Shown here in pieces: positions 12,045 to 23,329 of a stretch of DNA of 64,000 bases (positions within the stretch are counted from its first letter, which is position 1; each line of letters starts with the position of its first letter). Under the pieces are notes generated by a model that was given only the letters and a program-made list of their open reading frames with translations, had not been told where the DNA came from and ran no database searches. Source of the stretch: Gammaproteobacteria bacterium. GTDB lineage: Bacteria; Pseudomonadota; Gammaproteobacteria; UBA6429; Thiohalophilaceae. The stretch is taken from assembly GCA_024641475.1 (NCBI GenBank), contig JAHECZ010000001.1:1-64000 (forward strand), written 5' to 3'. Both the position numbers and the translations under genes were made by a program.

Positions 12045-12425
12045 TTAATCCGCTTCAACAAATTCGAGCGCATTGCCATCCGGATCACGACAAAATAACG
12101 CGCGCCGACCGGATCGGCTCAACGTATACGTAATTGCTGCCGCCTCAAGTCTGCGTTGTAAATTCTGCAAAGATGCCACCGCAAAAGCAATATGCCGATC
12201 CCGCCCGCCATGTGCAGGACGATTACTGATTGGATCAGGATTGGGTAATTGCAATAAATGGATTTGTTGAACGCCAATCAGAAACCACGCACCGGGATAA
12301 CCCAGATCCGGTCTGGACTGATCTTCAATTAATCCCAGAATACCGGCGTAAAATTGCCGGGCACAAGCAACATCATTGACCAGCAAACTGGCGTGCAACA
12401 ACCGGGTGATAATCACTTCACTCAT
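12045..12425 (-). CDS. VOC/glyoxalase-family protein
   Basis: HASLLVNDVACARQFYAGILGL ... CRDPDGNALEFVEAD. Confidence 0.85.
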   Translation of the reverse strand: MSEVIITRLLHASLLVNDVACARQFYAGILGLIEDQSRPDLGYPGAWFLIGVQQIHLLQLPNPDPISNRPAHGGRDRHIAFAVASLQNLQRRLEAAAITYTLSRSGRRALFCRDPDGNALEFVEAD

Positions 12426-13324
12426 GCATCACATACCGGTGGTTTATGGGCTGGCTGATGCACAATCGCAATATAAGCTGCAATGATAACCAATATCCCA
12501 CCCAGCCATTCGATCTCACGCGGGCGCTCATTCGTTAGCAAGAGTGAAGAAATGCTCGCCACCACGACTTCAAACAACATGATGACGGCGGAACGATGCA
12601 CGGGCAAATGGGAAATTCCATAGGTCACCGCAAATGTCATTACCCCCATACCGATGATCCCAACAAGTAATGCATGTTGCACCGCGTCCGCAGATGGCAT
12701 GCTGATGGGTTGTGGACGTAACAGCAAGATAAGGATCGTCACCGCGATGGCGCCAAACCAGACCACTGCGGTTTTGACTTGTGGCGCGACACAATCCGCT
12801 TTGTTGATACACACATTGGAAAATGCAAAACCAATCCCCGAGATCAGTCCATACCAGTCGGCATGACTGGCCGGCCAGGGTATGCCCGCTTCCGGACGCC
12901 ACAAAATCAACATGGCGCCGGCCAATGCCAATATCAGTACACCATAGCTGTATAGTGTCAGCTCTTCTTTGAGGAAAAAATACGCCAATAAAGTCGCCCA
13001 GACCGGTGACAGAAAAAAGAGTAAAGTGACTCGCACCACATTGCCTTCGAGCACACCAAGAATAAACAGCGTATTGCAGATACCACTGGCGAGTGCGATG
13101 CTGATTAATAAACCAGGTGAGCGATTCAGCTCTTGCCAGCGGCGGTGCAACAGAAAGGGGACATACAACAACGTACCACTATAGACCAGCAGCACGATCC
13201 AGGGTCCGTCCAGACCCAGTCCGATTAGCTGGCGTAATGGATACCAGTAGACACCCCACAGTGTTGATGCGAGTAATAAGCTCAGCACCGCTAAAACCGG
13301 CGTGTGAGTTGTTTTCAGTTGCAT
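12422..13324 (-). CDS. EamA/DMT-superfamily transporter
   Basis: About 10 hydrophobic helices, duplicated EamA pattern; start set at MQLKTTHTP. Confidence 0.85.
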   Translation of the reverse strand: MQLKTTHTPVLAVLSLLLASTLWGVYWYPLRQLIGLGLDGPWIVLLVYSGTLLYVPFLLHRRWQELNRSPGLLISIALASGICNTLFILGVLEGNVVRVTLLFFLSPVWATLLAYFFLKEELTLYSYGVLILALAGAMLILWRPEAGIPWPASHADWYGLISGIGFAFSNVCINKADCVAPQVKTAVVWFGAIAVTILILLLRPQPISMPSADAVQHALLVGIIGMGVMTFAVTYGISHLPVHRSAVIMLFEVVVASISSLLLTNERPREIEWLGGILVIIAAYIAIVHQPAHKPPVCDA

Positions 13325-13364
13325 TATAATGCTCGCACTTCCGTTGGGATAATCCAGAACTAGT

Positions 13365-14567
13365 ATGAACCCGGACATTGACAAGCTGCAAGCGTATCCT
13401 TTTGAGCGCCTCGCGGCTTTAAAAAACAATCTGCAACCTCCGACCACGCTAGCGCATATCGCGTTGAGCATTGGCGAACCCAAGCATGCCGCGGCAACAT
13501 TTGTATTAGATGCCCTCAGCGCCCACCGCGCAGAATTATCCATTTATCCTACGACCAGGGGCATCGTCGAATTACGTCAGGCCATTGTGCAATGGTTACT
13601 CCGCCGTTTTGCTTTACCTGCAAACAGTCTGGATGCGGACAAGCATGTGCTGCCGGTGAGCGGCACGCGCGAAGCCTTGTTTGCTTTTGCCCAGGCGGTA
13701 GTGGATCGCCGTCAAGCACCGATCGTGATGATGCCCAACCCGTTTTACCAAATCTATGAAGGTGCGGCCTTGCTGTCCGGAGCCGAGCCGTATTTTATGA
13801 ATACCAGCCGTGACAATGACTTCGTGCCGGATCTGGATGCGGTACCGGCCGCGGTTTGGCAGCGCTGCCAACTAATATATATATGTTCGCCGGGCAACCC
13901 AACCGGCCGGGTACTGTCACTGGCATTTCTCCAACGCCTGCTCAACCTGGCAGAGCGTTATGATTTTATCATTGCCTCGGATGAATGCTATTCAGAAATA
14001 TATTTTGATGAAGCCACCCCACCCGTCGGCTTGTTACAAGCGGCACATGCGCTGGGCAATCACGACTATCGCCGCTGCGTGGTATTTCATAGTCTTTCCA
14101 AGCGATCCAATCTGCCCGGGTTGCGCTCCGGTTTTGTTGCTGGCGATGCCCGGATACTTGATGGGTTTTATAAATACCGCACCTATCAGGGTTGTGCGCT
14201 GCCGTTACCAACACAGCGTGCCAGTATTCTCGCCTGGGCAGATGAAGTCCATGTGCAACACAATCGCGATTTATATCGCAACAAATTTACTGCTGTGATG
14301 GCGGAATTACAGGATGTAATGGATGTGACAATGCCAGACGCCGGCTTTTATTTATGGCCACGCACCCCGCTTAGCGATGAACAATTCACCCGGGAATTAT
14401 TTGCCCGGCAAAATGTGACGGTGTTACCGGGCAGTTACCTGTCTCGTCATGCCCATGGACAAAATCCGGGCAGCGGTCATGTACGCTTAGCCTTGGTTGC
14501 CGAACCGGCGCAATGCCTCGATGCCGCACAGCGTATTCGCCGTTATTTACAACAGCATGGTGCATAG
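13365..14567 (+). CDS. dapC: Succinyldiaminopimelate aminotransferase (class I/II PLP aminotransferase)
   Basis: YICSPGNPTGRV, ASDECYSEIYFD, FHSLSKRSNLPGLRSGF; followed by dapD and dapE. Confidence 0.9.
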   Translation: MNPDIDKLQAYPFERLAALKNNLQPPTTLAHIALSIGEPKHAAATFVLDALSAHRAELSIYPTTRGIVELRQAIVQWLLRRFALPANSLDADKHVLPVSGTREALFAFAQAVVDRRQAPIVMMPNPFYQIYEGAALLSGAEPYFMNTSRDNDFVPDLDAVPAAVWQRCQLIYICSPGNPTGRVLSLAFLQRLLNLAERYDFIIASDECYSEIYFDEATPPVGLLQAAHALGNHDYRRCVVFHSLSKRSNLPGLRSGFVAGDARILDGFYKYRTYQGCALPLPTQRASILAWADEVHVQHNRDLYRNKFTAVMAELQDVMDVTMPDAGFYLWPRTPLSDEQFTRELFARQNVTVLPGSYLSRHAHGQNPGSGHVRLALVAEPAQCLDAAQRIRRYLQQHGA

Positions 14568-14635
14568 CCTGACTGCGTAAACCGCGATACAATCGCCAAT
14601 CTAATTTTTCCACTTTCGTTTCTGGAGCCATACCG

Positions 14636-15460
14636 ATGAGTCAGGATATCCAAGCCGTAATTGAACAAGCCTTTGAACACCGCGCAGATATTACCCCCAT
14701 GCGCGTCGATACCATGGTCAAGGAAGCGATCAATGAAGCCATCGCGCAGCTCGATAAAGGCAGCTTACGGGTAGCAGAAAAGAAAGATGGACAGTGGGTC
14801 GTGAATCAATGGCTGAAGAAAGCCGTCCTGTTGTCCTTCCGCATCAATGACAATCAATTCATGAAAGGCGGCTTTACCAATTATTATGACAAGGTACCCG
14901 CCAAATATTCGGATTACAACTCGCGCGATTTTCGTAACGAAGGTGTGCGCGTCGTTCCCCCTGCGACCGTGCGCCGTGGTGCCTATATTTCACCGGGTGT
15001 GGTGTTGATGCCATCGTATGTGAATATCGGTGCGTATGTAGATAGCGGCACGATGGTGGACACCTGGTCGACGGTAGGTTCCTGTGCCCAGATCGGCAAG
15101 AATGTGCATCTATCCGGCGGTGTCGGTATCGGCGGCGTACTCGAACCAGTCCAGGCCGGTCCGACGATCATCGAAGATAATTGTTTTATCGGAGCGCGCT
15201 CCGAAGTCGTCGAAGGCGTGATTGTTGAAGAAGGTTCGGTGATCTCCATGGGCGTTTACATCGGTCAAAGCACGCGTATTTATAATCGTCTCACCGGTGA
15301 AATCATCTATGGACGTATTCCTGCCGGCTCAGTGGTGGTGTCGGGTAATCTGCCCTCCTCGGATGGCAAATACAGTTTGTATTGCGCCGTCATTGTGAAA
15401 CAGGTGGATGAAAAGACGCGCAGCAAGGTGGGTATCAACGAACTGTTACGTGACATTTAA
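14636..15460 (+). CDS. dapD: 2,3,4,5-tetrahydropyridine-2,6-dicarboxylate N-succinyltransferase
   Basis: Left-handed beta-helix hexapeptide repeats, [32 protein letters not shown]. Confidence 0.97.
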   Translation: MSQDIQAVIEQAFEHRADITPMRVDTMVKEAINEAIAQLDKGSLRVAEKKDGQWVVNQWLKKAVLLSFRINDNQFMKGGFTNYYDKVPAKYSDYNSRDFRNEGVRVVPPATVRRGAYISPGVVLMPSYVNIGAYVDSGTMVDTWSTVGSCAQIGKNVHLSGGVGIGGVLEPVQAGPTIIEDNCFIGARSEVVEGVIVEEGSVISMGVYIGQSTRIYNRLTGEIIYGRIPAGSVVVSGNLPSSDGKYSLYCAVIVKQVDEKTRSKVGINELLRDI

Positions 15461-15467
15461 TCCATTC

Positions 15468-16601
15468 ATGTCCGAATCTGCAACACTGTCGCTGACCAAA
15501 GCCTTGATCGAACGGCCTTCCGTCACACCGGAGGACGCCGGGTGTCAAAATTTCATTGCACAACGACTGCAAACAATGGGCTTTGCGATTGAACCGATGC
15601 GTTTTGGTGAAGTCGATAATCTCTGGGCACGTTTGGGTAAACAACAACCTCTGTTTGTGTTTGCCGGCCACACTGATGTCGTTCCCACCGGGCCGGAGCA
15701 ACAGTGGACTTCGGCGCCTTTCAAAGCAGAAATTCGCGATGGCCAACTCTATGGCCGTGGCACCGCCGACATGAAAGGTTCCATTGCCGCGATGTTGACC
15801 GCGTGCGAACGTTTCATCAAAAATCACCCTGCACCGAAAGGCAGTATTGGCTTTTTACTGACGAGTGATGAAGAAGGGCCGGCGATCGATGGTACGGTGA
15901 AAGTGATCAAGACACTGGAAAATCGTCACGAAAAAATCGACTGGTGCCTGGTGGGTGAACCCACCAGCAGCAAACAACTCGGCGATATGATCAAAAACGG
16001 CCGGCGCGGTTCATTGAATGCGGATTTGACCATTCATGGCATACAGGGACATGTTGCCTATCCACATCTGGCGAGCAACCCGATTCATTTATTTGCACCG
16101 GTGTTATCGGCATTGAGCAATGAAGTCTGGGATCAGGGTAATGCGCATTTCCCGGCAACGACCTTTCAAATCAGCAATATTCACGCCGGTACCGGCGCAA
16201 CCAATGTCATTCCGGGTGATTTGCAGGTCACATTCAATTTTCGCTTCTCCACCGCCGTTACCGAGCAGCAATTGCGCGAACGTGTGGAAAAATTATTAGA
16301 CCAGCATAAATTGAAATACACCTTAACCTGGACGTTATCGGGTAACCCGTATCTCACGCCGGCAGGCAAACTCGTCGAAGCCAGCGCAGCGGCAATTCAG
16401 GAAGTGTGTGGTTTCACCACAGAGTTATCCACCTCTGGTGGTACATCCGATGGCCGTTTCATTGCACCCACGGGTGCGCAAGTGTTGGAACTCGGGCCAC
16501 TCAATGCCAGTATTCACAAAGTGAATGAACATGTTGCCGTGCGGGATCTGGATTTACTCTCGCAGGTATATGAACGTATTTTGGAAAAATTACTTACCTG
16601 A
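15468..16601 (+). CDS. dapE: Succinyl-diaminopimelate desuccinylase
   Basis: [43 protein letters not shown]. Confidence 0.97.
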   Translation: MSESATLSLTKALIERPSVTPEDAGCQNFIAQRLQTMGFAIEPMRFGEVDNLWARLGKQQPLFVFAGHTDVVPTGPEQQWTSAPFKAEIRDGQLYGRGTADMKGSIAAMLTACERFIKNHPAPKGSIGFLLTSDEEGPAIDGTVKVIKTLENRHEKIDWCLVGEPTSSKQLGDMIKNGRRGSLNADLTIHGIQGHVAYPHLASNPIHLFAPVLSALSNEVWDQGNAHFPATTFQISNIHAGTGATNVIPGDLQVTFNFRFSTAVTEQQLRERVEKLLDQHKLKYTLTWTLSGNPYLTPAGKLVEASAAAIQEVCGFTTELSTSGGTSDGRFIAPTGAQVLELGPLNASIHKVNEHVAVRDLDLLSQVYERILEKLLT

Positions 16602-17105
16602 TACTGACTCCGTCGATTCTTTAATCGGTGCCACCACCTTGCCCACCGATTCCAGCGTACGAATCACATCCTGTTCCAGTTCCAACGCAGTTTTTTCTGC
16701 AGGACTGCCGGCAGCAACCAGACTCGGTCTCACAAACAAAATCTGCGTCACTCCGGCTTTGTGGGTCAACGTGATATGTAATGGGCATAAGGCCAGCATC
16801 TGCGGATCCTGATTACTCATTTCGTTGGCGTAATAACCACTGCAAAACACCATGCTGCGAATTTCCTCGAATTTATTACGATTATAATTTTCACCCCACC
16901 GATTTTTGAAATTCGCCAGATTCTTTCCCAGATTCGGTTCAAACACCACGAAGTAACCGTTATTTTCCAACACGGTAAACACGCGTTTGTAGGTTGCTTC
17001 AAAATCACCGCTGACGGTTTTGACATACACCAGAGGCGAATCGGCTTGCGCCCAACCCGTATGTAACATCCACATGACCATCAAGCCGCGCAGCAGGTGT
17101 TTCAT
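16590..17105 (-). CDS. DUF302-family secreted protein
   Basis: Signal peptide [21 protein letters not shown] and DUF302-like body. Confidence 0.7.
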   Translation of the reverse strand: MKHLLRGLMVMWMLHTGWAQADSPLVYVKTVSGDFEATYKRVFTVLENNGYFVVFEPNLGKNLANFKNRWGENYNRNKFEEIRSMVFCSGYYANEMSNQDPQMLALCPLHITLTHKAGVTQILFVRPSLVAAGSPAEKTALELEQDVIRTLESVGKVVAPIKESTESVSGK

Positions 17106-17138
17106 TTGGCTATCCTCGTTGCTCGTTATCGACAGGTA

Positions 17139-17816
17139 TTATTGTTTGACCGTGGCCACATTATTGCGTAAATAGACCGGCATCAATTCATCTGCGCTAA
17201 TTTGTTTGCCCGCATGCCAGTGCACCTGCGCCAGGGGCAGCATATATTGCGCCAGGGGATAGGCCTTGCCCTGATGGCCGCATAACACTACGCGCGAATT
17301 CTGGCTGATGTCGGTGAGATAGGCATCAAATCCGGTACCGATACCATAGCACAAAATATTTTCAGGCGTGTGAAGTTGGCTGGCCGATGTGACTTGTTCA
17401 GCAATCACTTCCTGCATCAATCCGTCGCGTTGCGAATAACAAGCCCAATATATCTCTGCCATGCGGGCATCAATGCAGGCCAGCGCATGATCAATTTTGT
17501 TTAATGCAAAGACACTTTGTGCAAGTGTGGCCAGACTGGAAACCGGCAGCACCGGCAAGTCGGCGCCAAAGGCCAGGCCTTGCGCCACACCGACGCCAAT
17601 GCGTAATCCCGTGAATGAGCCCGGACCACGATCGACAGCGATCGCATCCAATGAGGTTAATGTGCACCCGGCTTCCGCCAACACGGCATCGACCATCGGT
17701 AAAATCAGTTCAGTATGACTGCGCGGGGCAATTTGTTCACGCGTAATAACGTCATTACCAATTTGCAATGCAACTGAACACATTTCCGTGACGGTATCAA
17801 TGGCCAGCAAGCGCAT
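17139..17816 (-). CDS. tsaB: tRNA threonylcarbamoyladenosine biosynthesis protein TsaB
   Basis: MRLLAIDTVTEMCSVAL, RGPGSFTGLRIGVGVAQGLAF. Confidence 0.95.
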   Translation of the reverse strand: MRLLAIDTVTEMCSVALQIGNDVITREQIAPRSHTELILPMVDAVLAEAGCTLTSLDAIAVDRGPGSFTGLRIGVGVAQGLAFGADLPVLPVSSLATLAQSVFALNKIDHALACIDARMAEIYWACYSQRDGLMQEVIAEQVTSASQLHTPENILCYGIGTGFDAYLTDISQNSRVVLCGHQGKAYPLAQYMLPLAQVHWHAGKQISADELMPVYLRNNVATVKQ

Positions 17817-17817
17817 A

Positions 17818-19755
17818 TCAGTTCACCATCTCGCGGGATTGATTCATAAAAAAATGTAACACATCCTGTTCATCCCGCGTAACCGGCATCGGTGGCAAAC
17901 TGTTAAGAAATATTTTGCCATAGGGTTTACTGCGCAAGCGTGGGTCGCACAAAACCAGCACGCCTCGATCATCATAATCGCGTATCAGGCGCCCTGCGCC
18001 CTGCTTGAGTGCAATCACCGCCGAAGGTAACTGGTAATCCATAAAGGGGTTGGCACCACGCGCGCGCAACGCGTCGATACGTGCCTGCAACACCGGATCA
18101 TCCGGCGTGGCAAACGGTAATTTATCAATGATCACACACGACAAGGCTTCGCCGCGCACATCGACACCTTCCCAAAAGCTGCTGGTTCCCAACAGTACCG
18201 CATTTGGAGTAGCGCGGAATTTTTCCAACAAGACATCGCGTGACATATCGCCTTGCACAAATAACGGATAAGGCAAGCTGCCACGCAAGCGCTGCCAGGC
18301 ATCCTGCATGGCACGATGACTGGTAAACAGCACAAATGCACGCCCACGACTGAAGCTGAGCACCTGACGTGTTACCCACACGACTTTCTCAATGTAATTC
18401 GGACTGTTCGGTTCGGGCATATCGGGTGGCAAATACATTAAGGTGTTGTGCTGGTAATCAAACGGGCTATCCCAATGCATACAGCGTGCATCATGCAAAC
18501 CCAAACGCGACGTGAAATGTTCAAACTTTCCTGCCACAGTCAAGGTGGCCGAGGTAAATATCCAAACCCCCGGTTTGTGGGCACGATGCTCATGAAAAGT
18601 GGCGGCAATATCCAGTGGTGTCATATGCAGCGACACCGAACGGCGATGCACTTCAAACCAATGCACAAAGCCACTGGCAGCAGGCTGAGTCATTTGCGTA
18701 TAGCGTTCCAGTAATATCTCGCAGCGCTCCAGACATGTCGCCAGATCCTTGCTGCGTTCGGCCAACGGTTGCAACTGGGTGCGCAACGCATAGAGTGCTT
18801 CATAGAATTGCGTCAATCGTTCCTGCACATTCGCATCCTGAGCAAGCGTTACCCAGGGAGCACGACGCTGCTGGGATCCAAACACGTCACGTAGCTGCGC
18901 ACTACGACGACTCAGCAAATCTGTCTGCGCAGCAAATTCCGCAGTCTCATTGATATCCTGGTGATAGGCCTGTGCACAGTCGGTAGCAAGATCAGCGGCC
19001 TGTGCCGTACTGAACCCCAGGCCAAAATATTGCGAGGCGATCTCGGGTAATTGGTGGGCCTCGTCGATGATGTAGGCATCTGCGCCCGGCAACAACTCGC
19101 CGAAGCCGGATTGCTGCAAGGCCATGTCGGATAACAACAGATGATGATTCACGATCACCACATCTGCAGCCTGCGCATCCCGTCGGGCTTTGACCAAATA
19201 ACATTTGTCGTAGACCTCACAGTCCTGCCCCAGGCAATTGTCGACAGTTGATGTCACTTTTATCCAGAATGGATCGCTTTCGGATAAATCCGAACATTCG
19301 GCGATGTCACCGTGGCGCGTACCATCTGACCAATTTTTAATGGTACGCAAGGACTTCACCTGAATTTTATCCAGCGTGGGTTCTTGTTGCGCCTGATCAT
19401 AACGATGCAAGCACAAATAATTCGAGCGTCCCTTGAGGACGCTGACGCTGACGGGAATTTTTAATGCCTGACGCAGCAGAGGCACGTCACGATTGATCAA
19501 TTGATCCTGCAGATTTTTGGTGCCGGTCGAAATAATGATTTTCATCCCCGACAACATCGCGGGAACAAGATATGCCAGCGTCTTGCCGGTACCGGTACCG
19601 GCTTCGACCAGCAGATCCTGCTTGTCGGTTAATGCGGCGGCAATGGCATCTGCCATTGCTTGTTGTGCGGCACGTACACGGAACCCGGCTAAGTGCTGAC
19701 TCAGCGGCCCATGTGTGCCCAGTACTTCAGCTGCAGATAACACGGTATCATTCAC
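17818..19755 (-). CDS. DinG/YoaA-family ATP-dependent helicase
   Basis: EAGTGTGKTLAYLVPA, four-Cys Fe-S region (CLGQDCEVYDKC), DEAH box, QGAGRLIRDYDDRGVL. Confidence 0.92.
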   Translation of the reverse strand: MNDTVLSAAEVLGTHGPLSQHLAGFRVRAAQQAMADAIAAALTDKQDLLVEAGTGTGKTLAYLVPAMLSGMKIIISTGTKNLQDQLINRDVPLLRQALKIPVSVSVLKGRSNYLCLHRYDQAQQEPTLDKIQVKSLRTIKNWSDGTRHGDIAECSDLSESDPFWIKVTSTVDNCLGQDCEVYDKCYLVKARRDAQAADVVIVNHHLLLSDMALQQSGFGELLPGADAYIIDEAHQLPEIASQYFGLGFSTAQAADLATDCAQAYHQDINETAEFAAQTDLLSRRSAQLRDVFGSQQRRAPWVTLAQDANVQERLTQFYEALYALRTQLQPLAERSKDLATCLERCEILLERYTQMTQPAASGFVHWFEVHRRSVSLHMTPLDIAATFHEHRAHKPGVWIFTSATLTVAGKFEHFTSRLGLHDARCMHWDSPFDYQHNTLMYLPPDMPEPNSPNYIEKVVWVTRQVLSFSRGRAFVLFTSHRAMQDAWQRLRGSLPYPLFVQGDMSRDVLLEKFRATPNAVLLGTSSFWEGVDVRGEALSCVIIDKLPFATPDDPVLQARIDALRARGANPFMDYQLPSAVIALKQGAGRLIRDYDDRGVLVLCDPRLRSKPYGKIFLNSLPPMPVTRDEQDVLHFFMNQSREMVN

Positions 19756-19767
19756 GCGCGTGAGCGA

Positions 19768-20271
19768 TCACGAGGTAGGTTGACTGGCAAGTACAATATC
19801 GACCAGTCGGCCTTGTTCTGCAGTCCAGACCAGTTGCGCAATATTTTTAAACCGCGCCAGCGACATGGCACCGCGTTCACTGCGATTGGACGCATGCGAC
19901 AAGGCGTCTTCGATTTCAAAACGCGGTGCAAAATACATTTCCACCGGTTCGAATTCTTCATTCATCACCACCAGCACCAGACCATCCCATTCCTTATCCA
20001 GTTTGAGTTGGCCGATGCGCTGATTTTTTTTACTTTCATCAAAAATCGCGCGACCTTTGATTTGGATCCGCAATCCCTGCCAAGCTTTCTCTGTGCCAAC
20101 AGCATCATGACCGCCGCTGTCCTTTTCTACCGGCTCGAGTTTTAATTGCACACAGGCATCGTGTTTGGCAATCTCACCGCTGATGGGTAATGACTTTCCA
20201 GTTGCACGGCGGTAATCCGCCGCCAGTTTTCTGGCCTGCGAGATTAACTTGTCCAGTGCAAATATCGACAT
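19768..20271 (-). CDS. Conserved hypothetical protein
   Basis: 167-aa ORF packed between neighbours on the same strand. Confidence 0.65.
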   Translation of the reverse strand: MSIFALDKLISQARKLAADYRRATGKSLPISGEIAKHDACVQLKLEPVEKDSGGHDAVGTEKAWQGLRIQIKGRAIFDESKKNQRIGQLKLDKEWDGLVLVVMNEEFEPVEMYFAPRFEIEDALSHASNRSERGAMSLARFKNIAQLVWTAEQGRLVDIVLASQPTS

Positions 20272-20289
20272 AACGGTATCCGTTTATGC

Positions 20290-20805
20290 TTACTTAAGTG
20301 CATCCACGTGGTCTTGCGCTTCGCGTGCGCCGGCGATATCACCATTACGGTTACGCGCATGCGCGATGATGCGCCAATTATCGGCTTGTAATTGTTTATC
20401 GCCTTTCGACAAGGCGTTGGATTTTTGTGCCAGACCCGCAGCTTCGTTGAAACGATCCTGTTGTAACCGGACTTTGGCCAGATAATGCCACAGTGCCGGA
20501 TTACCGGGTTCAATGCGGATGGCGCGTTCCAATAACACTTCTGCGCGTTGCAGATCACCACTGAGTGTTGCCGCACGCGCCTGATCCAGTAATTTCAAAA
20601 CGGCGGGCGATGTTTGTGAGCCTGGAGTGATTAATTTGGTTTTATCACTGTCCAGTGGTAGTCCAGGCACGGTAAACGGCAGTTCAGTGGAGGCAGGTTC
20701 ACCCACACCATTTGATGGCGGTGGCGTCGACACGCCGGTACAACCACCCAGGAAACCGCAAACGATCAGGCAGGACAATCCAGTTCTCATCACTCCGCTA
20801 CCCAT
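20290..20805 (-). CDS. TPR-containing lipoprotein
   Basis: Lipobox-like LIVCGFLGGC and TPR-like repeats (AEVLLERAIRIEPGNPALWHYLAKVRLQQDRFNEA). Confidence 0.75.
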   Translation of the reverse strand: MGSGVMRTGLSCLIVCGFLGGCTGVSTPPPSNGVGEPASTELPFTVPGLPLDSDKTKLITPGSQTSPAVLKLLDQARAATLSGDLQRAEVLLERAIRIEPGNPALWHYLAKVRLQQDRFNEAAGLAQKSNALSKGDKQLQADNWRIIAHARNRNGDIAGAREAQDHVDALK

Positions 20806-23181
20806 TTATTTAAATAAATTTCCAAACCAGTGACTGTTCCCCTGCGTGGGAGCACCCTCACAATTCACCATCGCTGCTGGTGCCGATCCTTTGAGAAAAC
20901 CCAGCGGCATTGCATTAGGGCAACCTGCTTGCGTTAATTGTTTTGCAGTCGGATTCACCCAATGCATCTCCAGTTTATCGTTTGATTCAAACGCCAGACT
21001 GGTGGTTGGTACTTTGGCCATGATATCGCCCCAAATTCGTAATGCGCCAGTGCTGCCGCTCAATCCGGTGGGTTGATTATCATCGGTACCTAACCACACG
21101 ACCCCGACATGGGTTGCGCTAAATCCGGCAAACCAGCTATCGCGCGTGTCATTGGTTGTGCCGGTCTTGCCCGCCACCATCAAGTCCTTGGGTAATTGCG
21201 CACGGACCGATTTGGCCGTGCCGTTTTCAACCACTTGTACCAAACCCGTATTCAACACGGTAATGGCTTCCGGATCAAAAGTTTTTTGAACTTCAATCGG
21301 GTAACGCCGCAGCGGCTCACCCTGGGAATTCAATACTTCGCGAATGGCACGTAATGGGCTCTGGAAACCACCGGAGGCATAATTCTGATACATCTGTAAT
21401 ACTTCAATCGGCGTCATTTCCGTTGAGCCCAACAAGGTTGAAGGATATGGCTGGATTTCGCGTTTCACACCCAGGCGATGCAAGGTATCCAGTATCGCCG
21501 GGAAACCCAGCTCCATGCCCAGACGCACCGTAGCCAGATTATAGGAATGGGTTAAGGCGCTAATCATCGCCACCGAGCCATGCGACTGATTGTCATAGTT
21601 GTGTGGTGACCAGACCTGACCGTCCGGCGATTTGAGCGTCAATGTGGAATCATCCAACGGACTCAACCAGTTATATTTGGTTGGCTGGCTCAATGCCGTC
21701 AGATACACAGCCGGTTTCATCAACGAACCGATGGGCCGGGCCGCATCGATCACCCGATTAAATCCGGCAAAGCGTGGATTGCGATCGCCTACCATCGCCA
21801 GGACTTCCACCGAGGGATTAATACTGGTAATCACCGCCGCGACTTGCAATTTGCCATTGAGACGGCGCTGTTTGTCGAGCAACTCAACACGTTTTTGCAC
21901 GATGCCTTGCAAATCACTTTGCAGCACCGGGTCCATGGTAGTGAATATCCGCAAGCCTTCAGAGCTCAAATCCTCATCATGATAGTATTCGCGCAATTGT
22001 CGTTGCACCAAATCCATAAATGCCGGATAGTCAGTGGTACCGCTACGGCGTTCATGAATGACGCCAAGCTCTTCACGTTTGGCACGATCGGCTTCCGCTT
22101 TACTGATGATTTGAAATTCGGCCAGCGTATCCAGAATAAGATTGCGCCGCAGCAACAAGCGTTTGGTGTGTTTTTCCGGGTTGTAATAACCGGGGCCACG
22201 GATCATCGCCACCATCGTGGCAATTTGTGCAGTGGACAATTCGTTTAGCGGTTTTTCAAAGTAAAACCGGCTGGCCAAACCAAAGCCATGAATCGCCCGT
22301 TGACCATCCTGTCCCAGATAGATTTCATTGAGATAGGCCTCCATGATTTCATGTTTTTCATAATGCGCTTCCAGTAACAGCGCCATGATAACTTCATTGA
22401 ATTTGCGCCACAGGCTGCGCTCATTGGTCAAATAAAAGTTTTTCACCAATTGCTGCGTAATGGTACTGCCACCTTGCTCCGTCGCACCGGCCTTGAGGTT
22501 TTGCCAAACTGCCCGTGCAATACCGCGCGGATCAACACCATGATGAGTCAGAAATTTACGATCCTCTATCGCAATCAGTGTTTGCGGTAACAGCAGTGGC
22601 ACATCGGCATACTTAAGCAAAATACGATCTTCATGATGTGCCGGATAGATACCACCGATAAATGCCGGATCCAGTCGCATTAAATCAATATCTTTGCCGG
22701 AGGTGCGATCCTTGAGTGCCGTCACCACCCCGCCGGTAAACTCCACGCGAATTGCACGCGAAGGTTCCTGTGCATCCCAAAAACGAAACTCACGCGTGGT
22801 TAACTCAAAATTGTCCGCTTCGCGCTGATAACTCGCCGGATCTTTGGCAGGATAAGCATAACGATAATTCAGGCTAAGCAGTTCTTTGGCAAACCGATCG
22901 GGTGAGAATGGCAAGCCCACAAATAATTCCAGCGGCCGCGCATAGACGTGCGCCGGAATGGCCCAGCGCTTGCTGGCAAATTGTTCCCGCACGACAAAAT
23001 CCAGATAAATAACATAGGCCACGAACAGTACCGTCAGTACGCCCAATGCACTCCAGATATGTCGACGTTGAATTTTCCACTGACCGGATCGACCAGCAGC
23101 ACGTGGCCGACGACTGAATCGTCCCAAGGCCTTGTGGATTTTTTCGGATTTTTTACGTTTGCGGGTTGGCCGGTGCGGCAT
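20806..23181 (-). CDS. mrcB: Bifunctional penicillin-binding protein 1B-like
   Basis: Transglycosylase motifs EDRKFLTHHGVDPRGIARA and QGGSTITQQLVKN; transpeptidase motifs RPIGSLMKP, SHSYN-like and KTGTTND. Confidence 0.93.
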   Translation of the reverse strand: MPHRPTRKRKKSEKIHKALGRFSRRPRAAGRSGQWKIQRRHIWSALGVLTVLFVAYVIYLDFVVREQFASKRWAIPAHVYARPLELFVGLPFSPDRFAKELLSLNYRYAYPAKDPASYQREADNFELTTREFRFWDAQEPSRAIRVEFTGGVVTALKDRTSGKDIDLMRLDPAFIGGIYPAHHEDRILLKYADVPLLLPQTLIAIEDRKFLTHHGVDPRGIARAVWQNLKAGATEQGGSTITQQLVKNFYLTNERSLWRKFNEVIMALLLEAHYEKHEIMEAYLNEIYLGQDGQRAIHGFGLASRFYFEKPLNELSTAQIATMVAMIRGPGYYNPEKHTKRLLLRRNLILDTLAEFQIISKAEADRAKREELGVIHERRSGTTDYPAFMDLVQRQLREYYHDEDLSSEGLRIFTTMDPVLQSDLQGIVQKRVELLDKQRRLNGKLQVAAVITSINPSVEVLAMVGDRNPRFAGFNRVIDAARPIGSLMKPAVYLTALSQPTKYNWLSPLDDSTLTLKSPDGQVWSPHNYDNQSHGSVAMISALTHSYNLATVRLGMELGFPAILDTLHRLGVKREIQPYPSTLLGSTEMTPIEVLQMYQNYASGGFQSPLRAIREVLNSQGEPLRRYPIEVQKTFDPEAITVLNTGLVQVVENGTAKSVRAQLPKDLMVAGKTGTTNDTRDSWFAGFSATHVGVVWLGTDDNQPTGLSGSTGALRIWGDIMAKVPTTSLAFESNDKLEMHWVNPTAKQLTQAGCPNAMPLGFLKGSAPAAMVNCEGAPTQGNSHWFGNLFK

Positions 23182-23329
23182 GCAACTTCCCTGACAGAAA
23201 GCGCCATTGTAATGCATGATGCTGCAAAAAGGCGGGGAACCGTCGCTGATTACGTACGTATTATTTCTATGCTGAACTTTCGATACTGCTGAGCAGAAAC
23301 AAACTCACCGCGGATATCGGCCAGGCAGT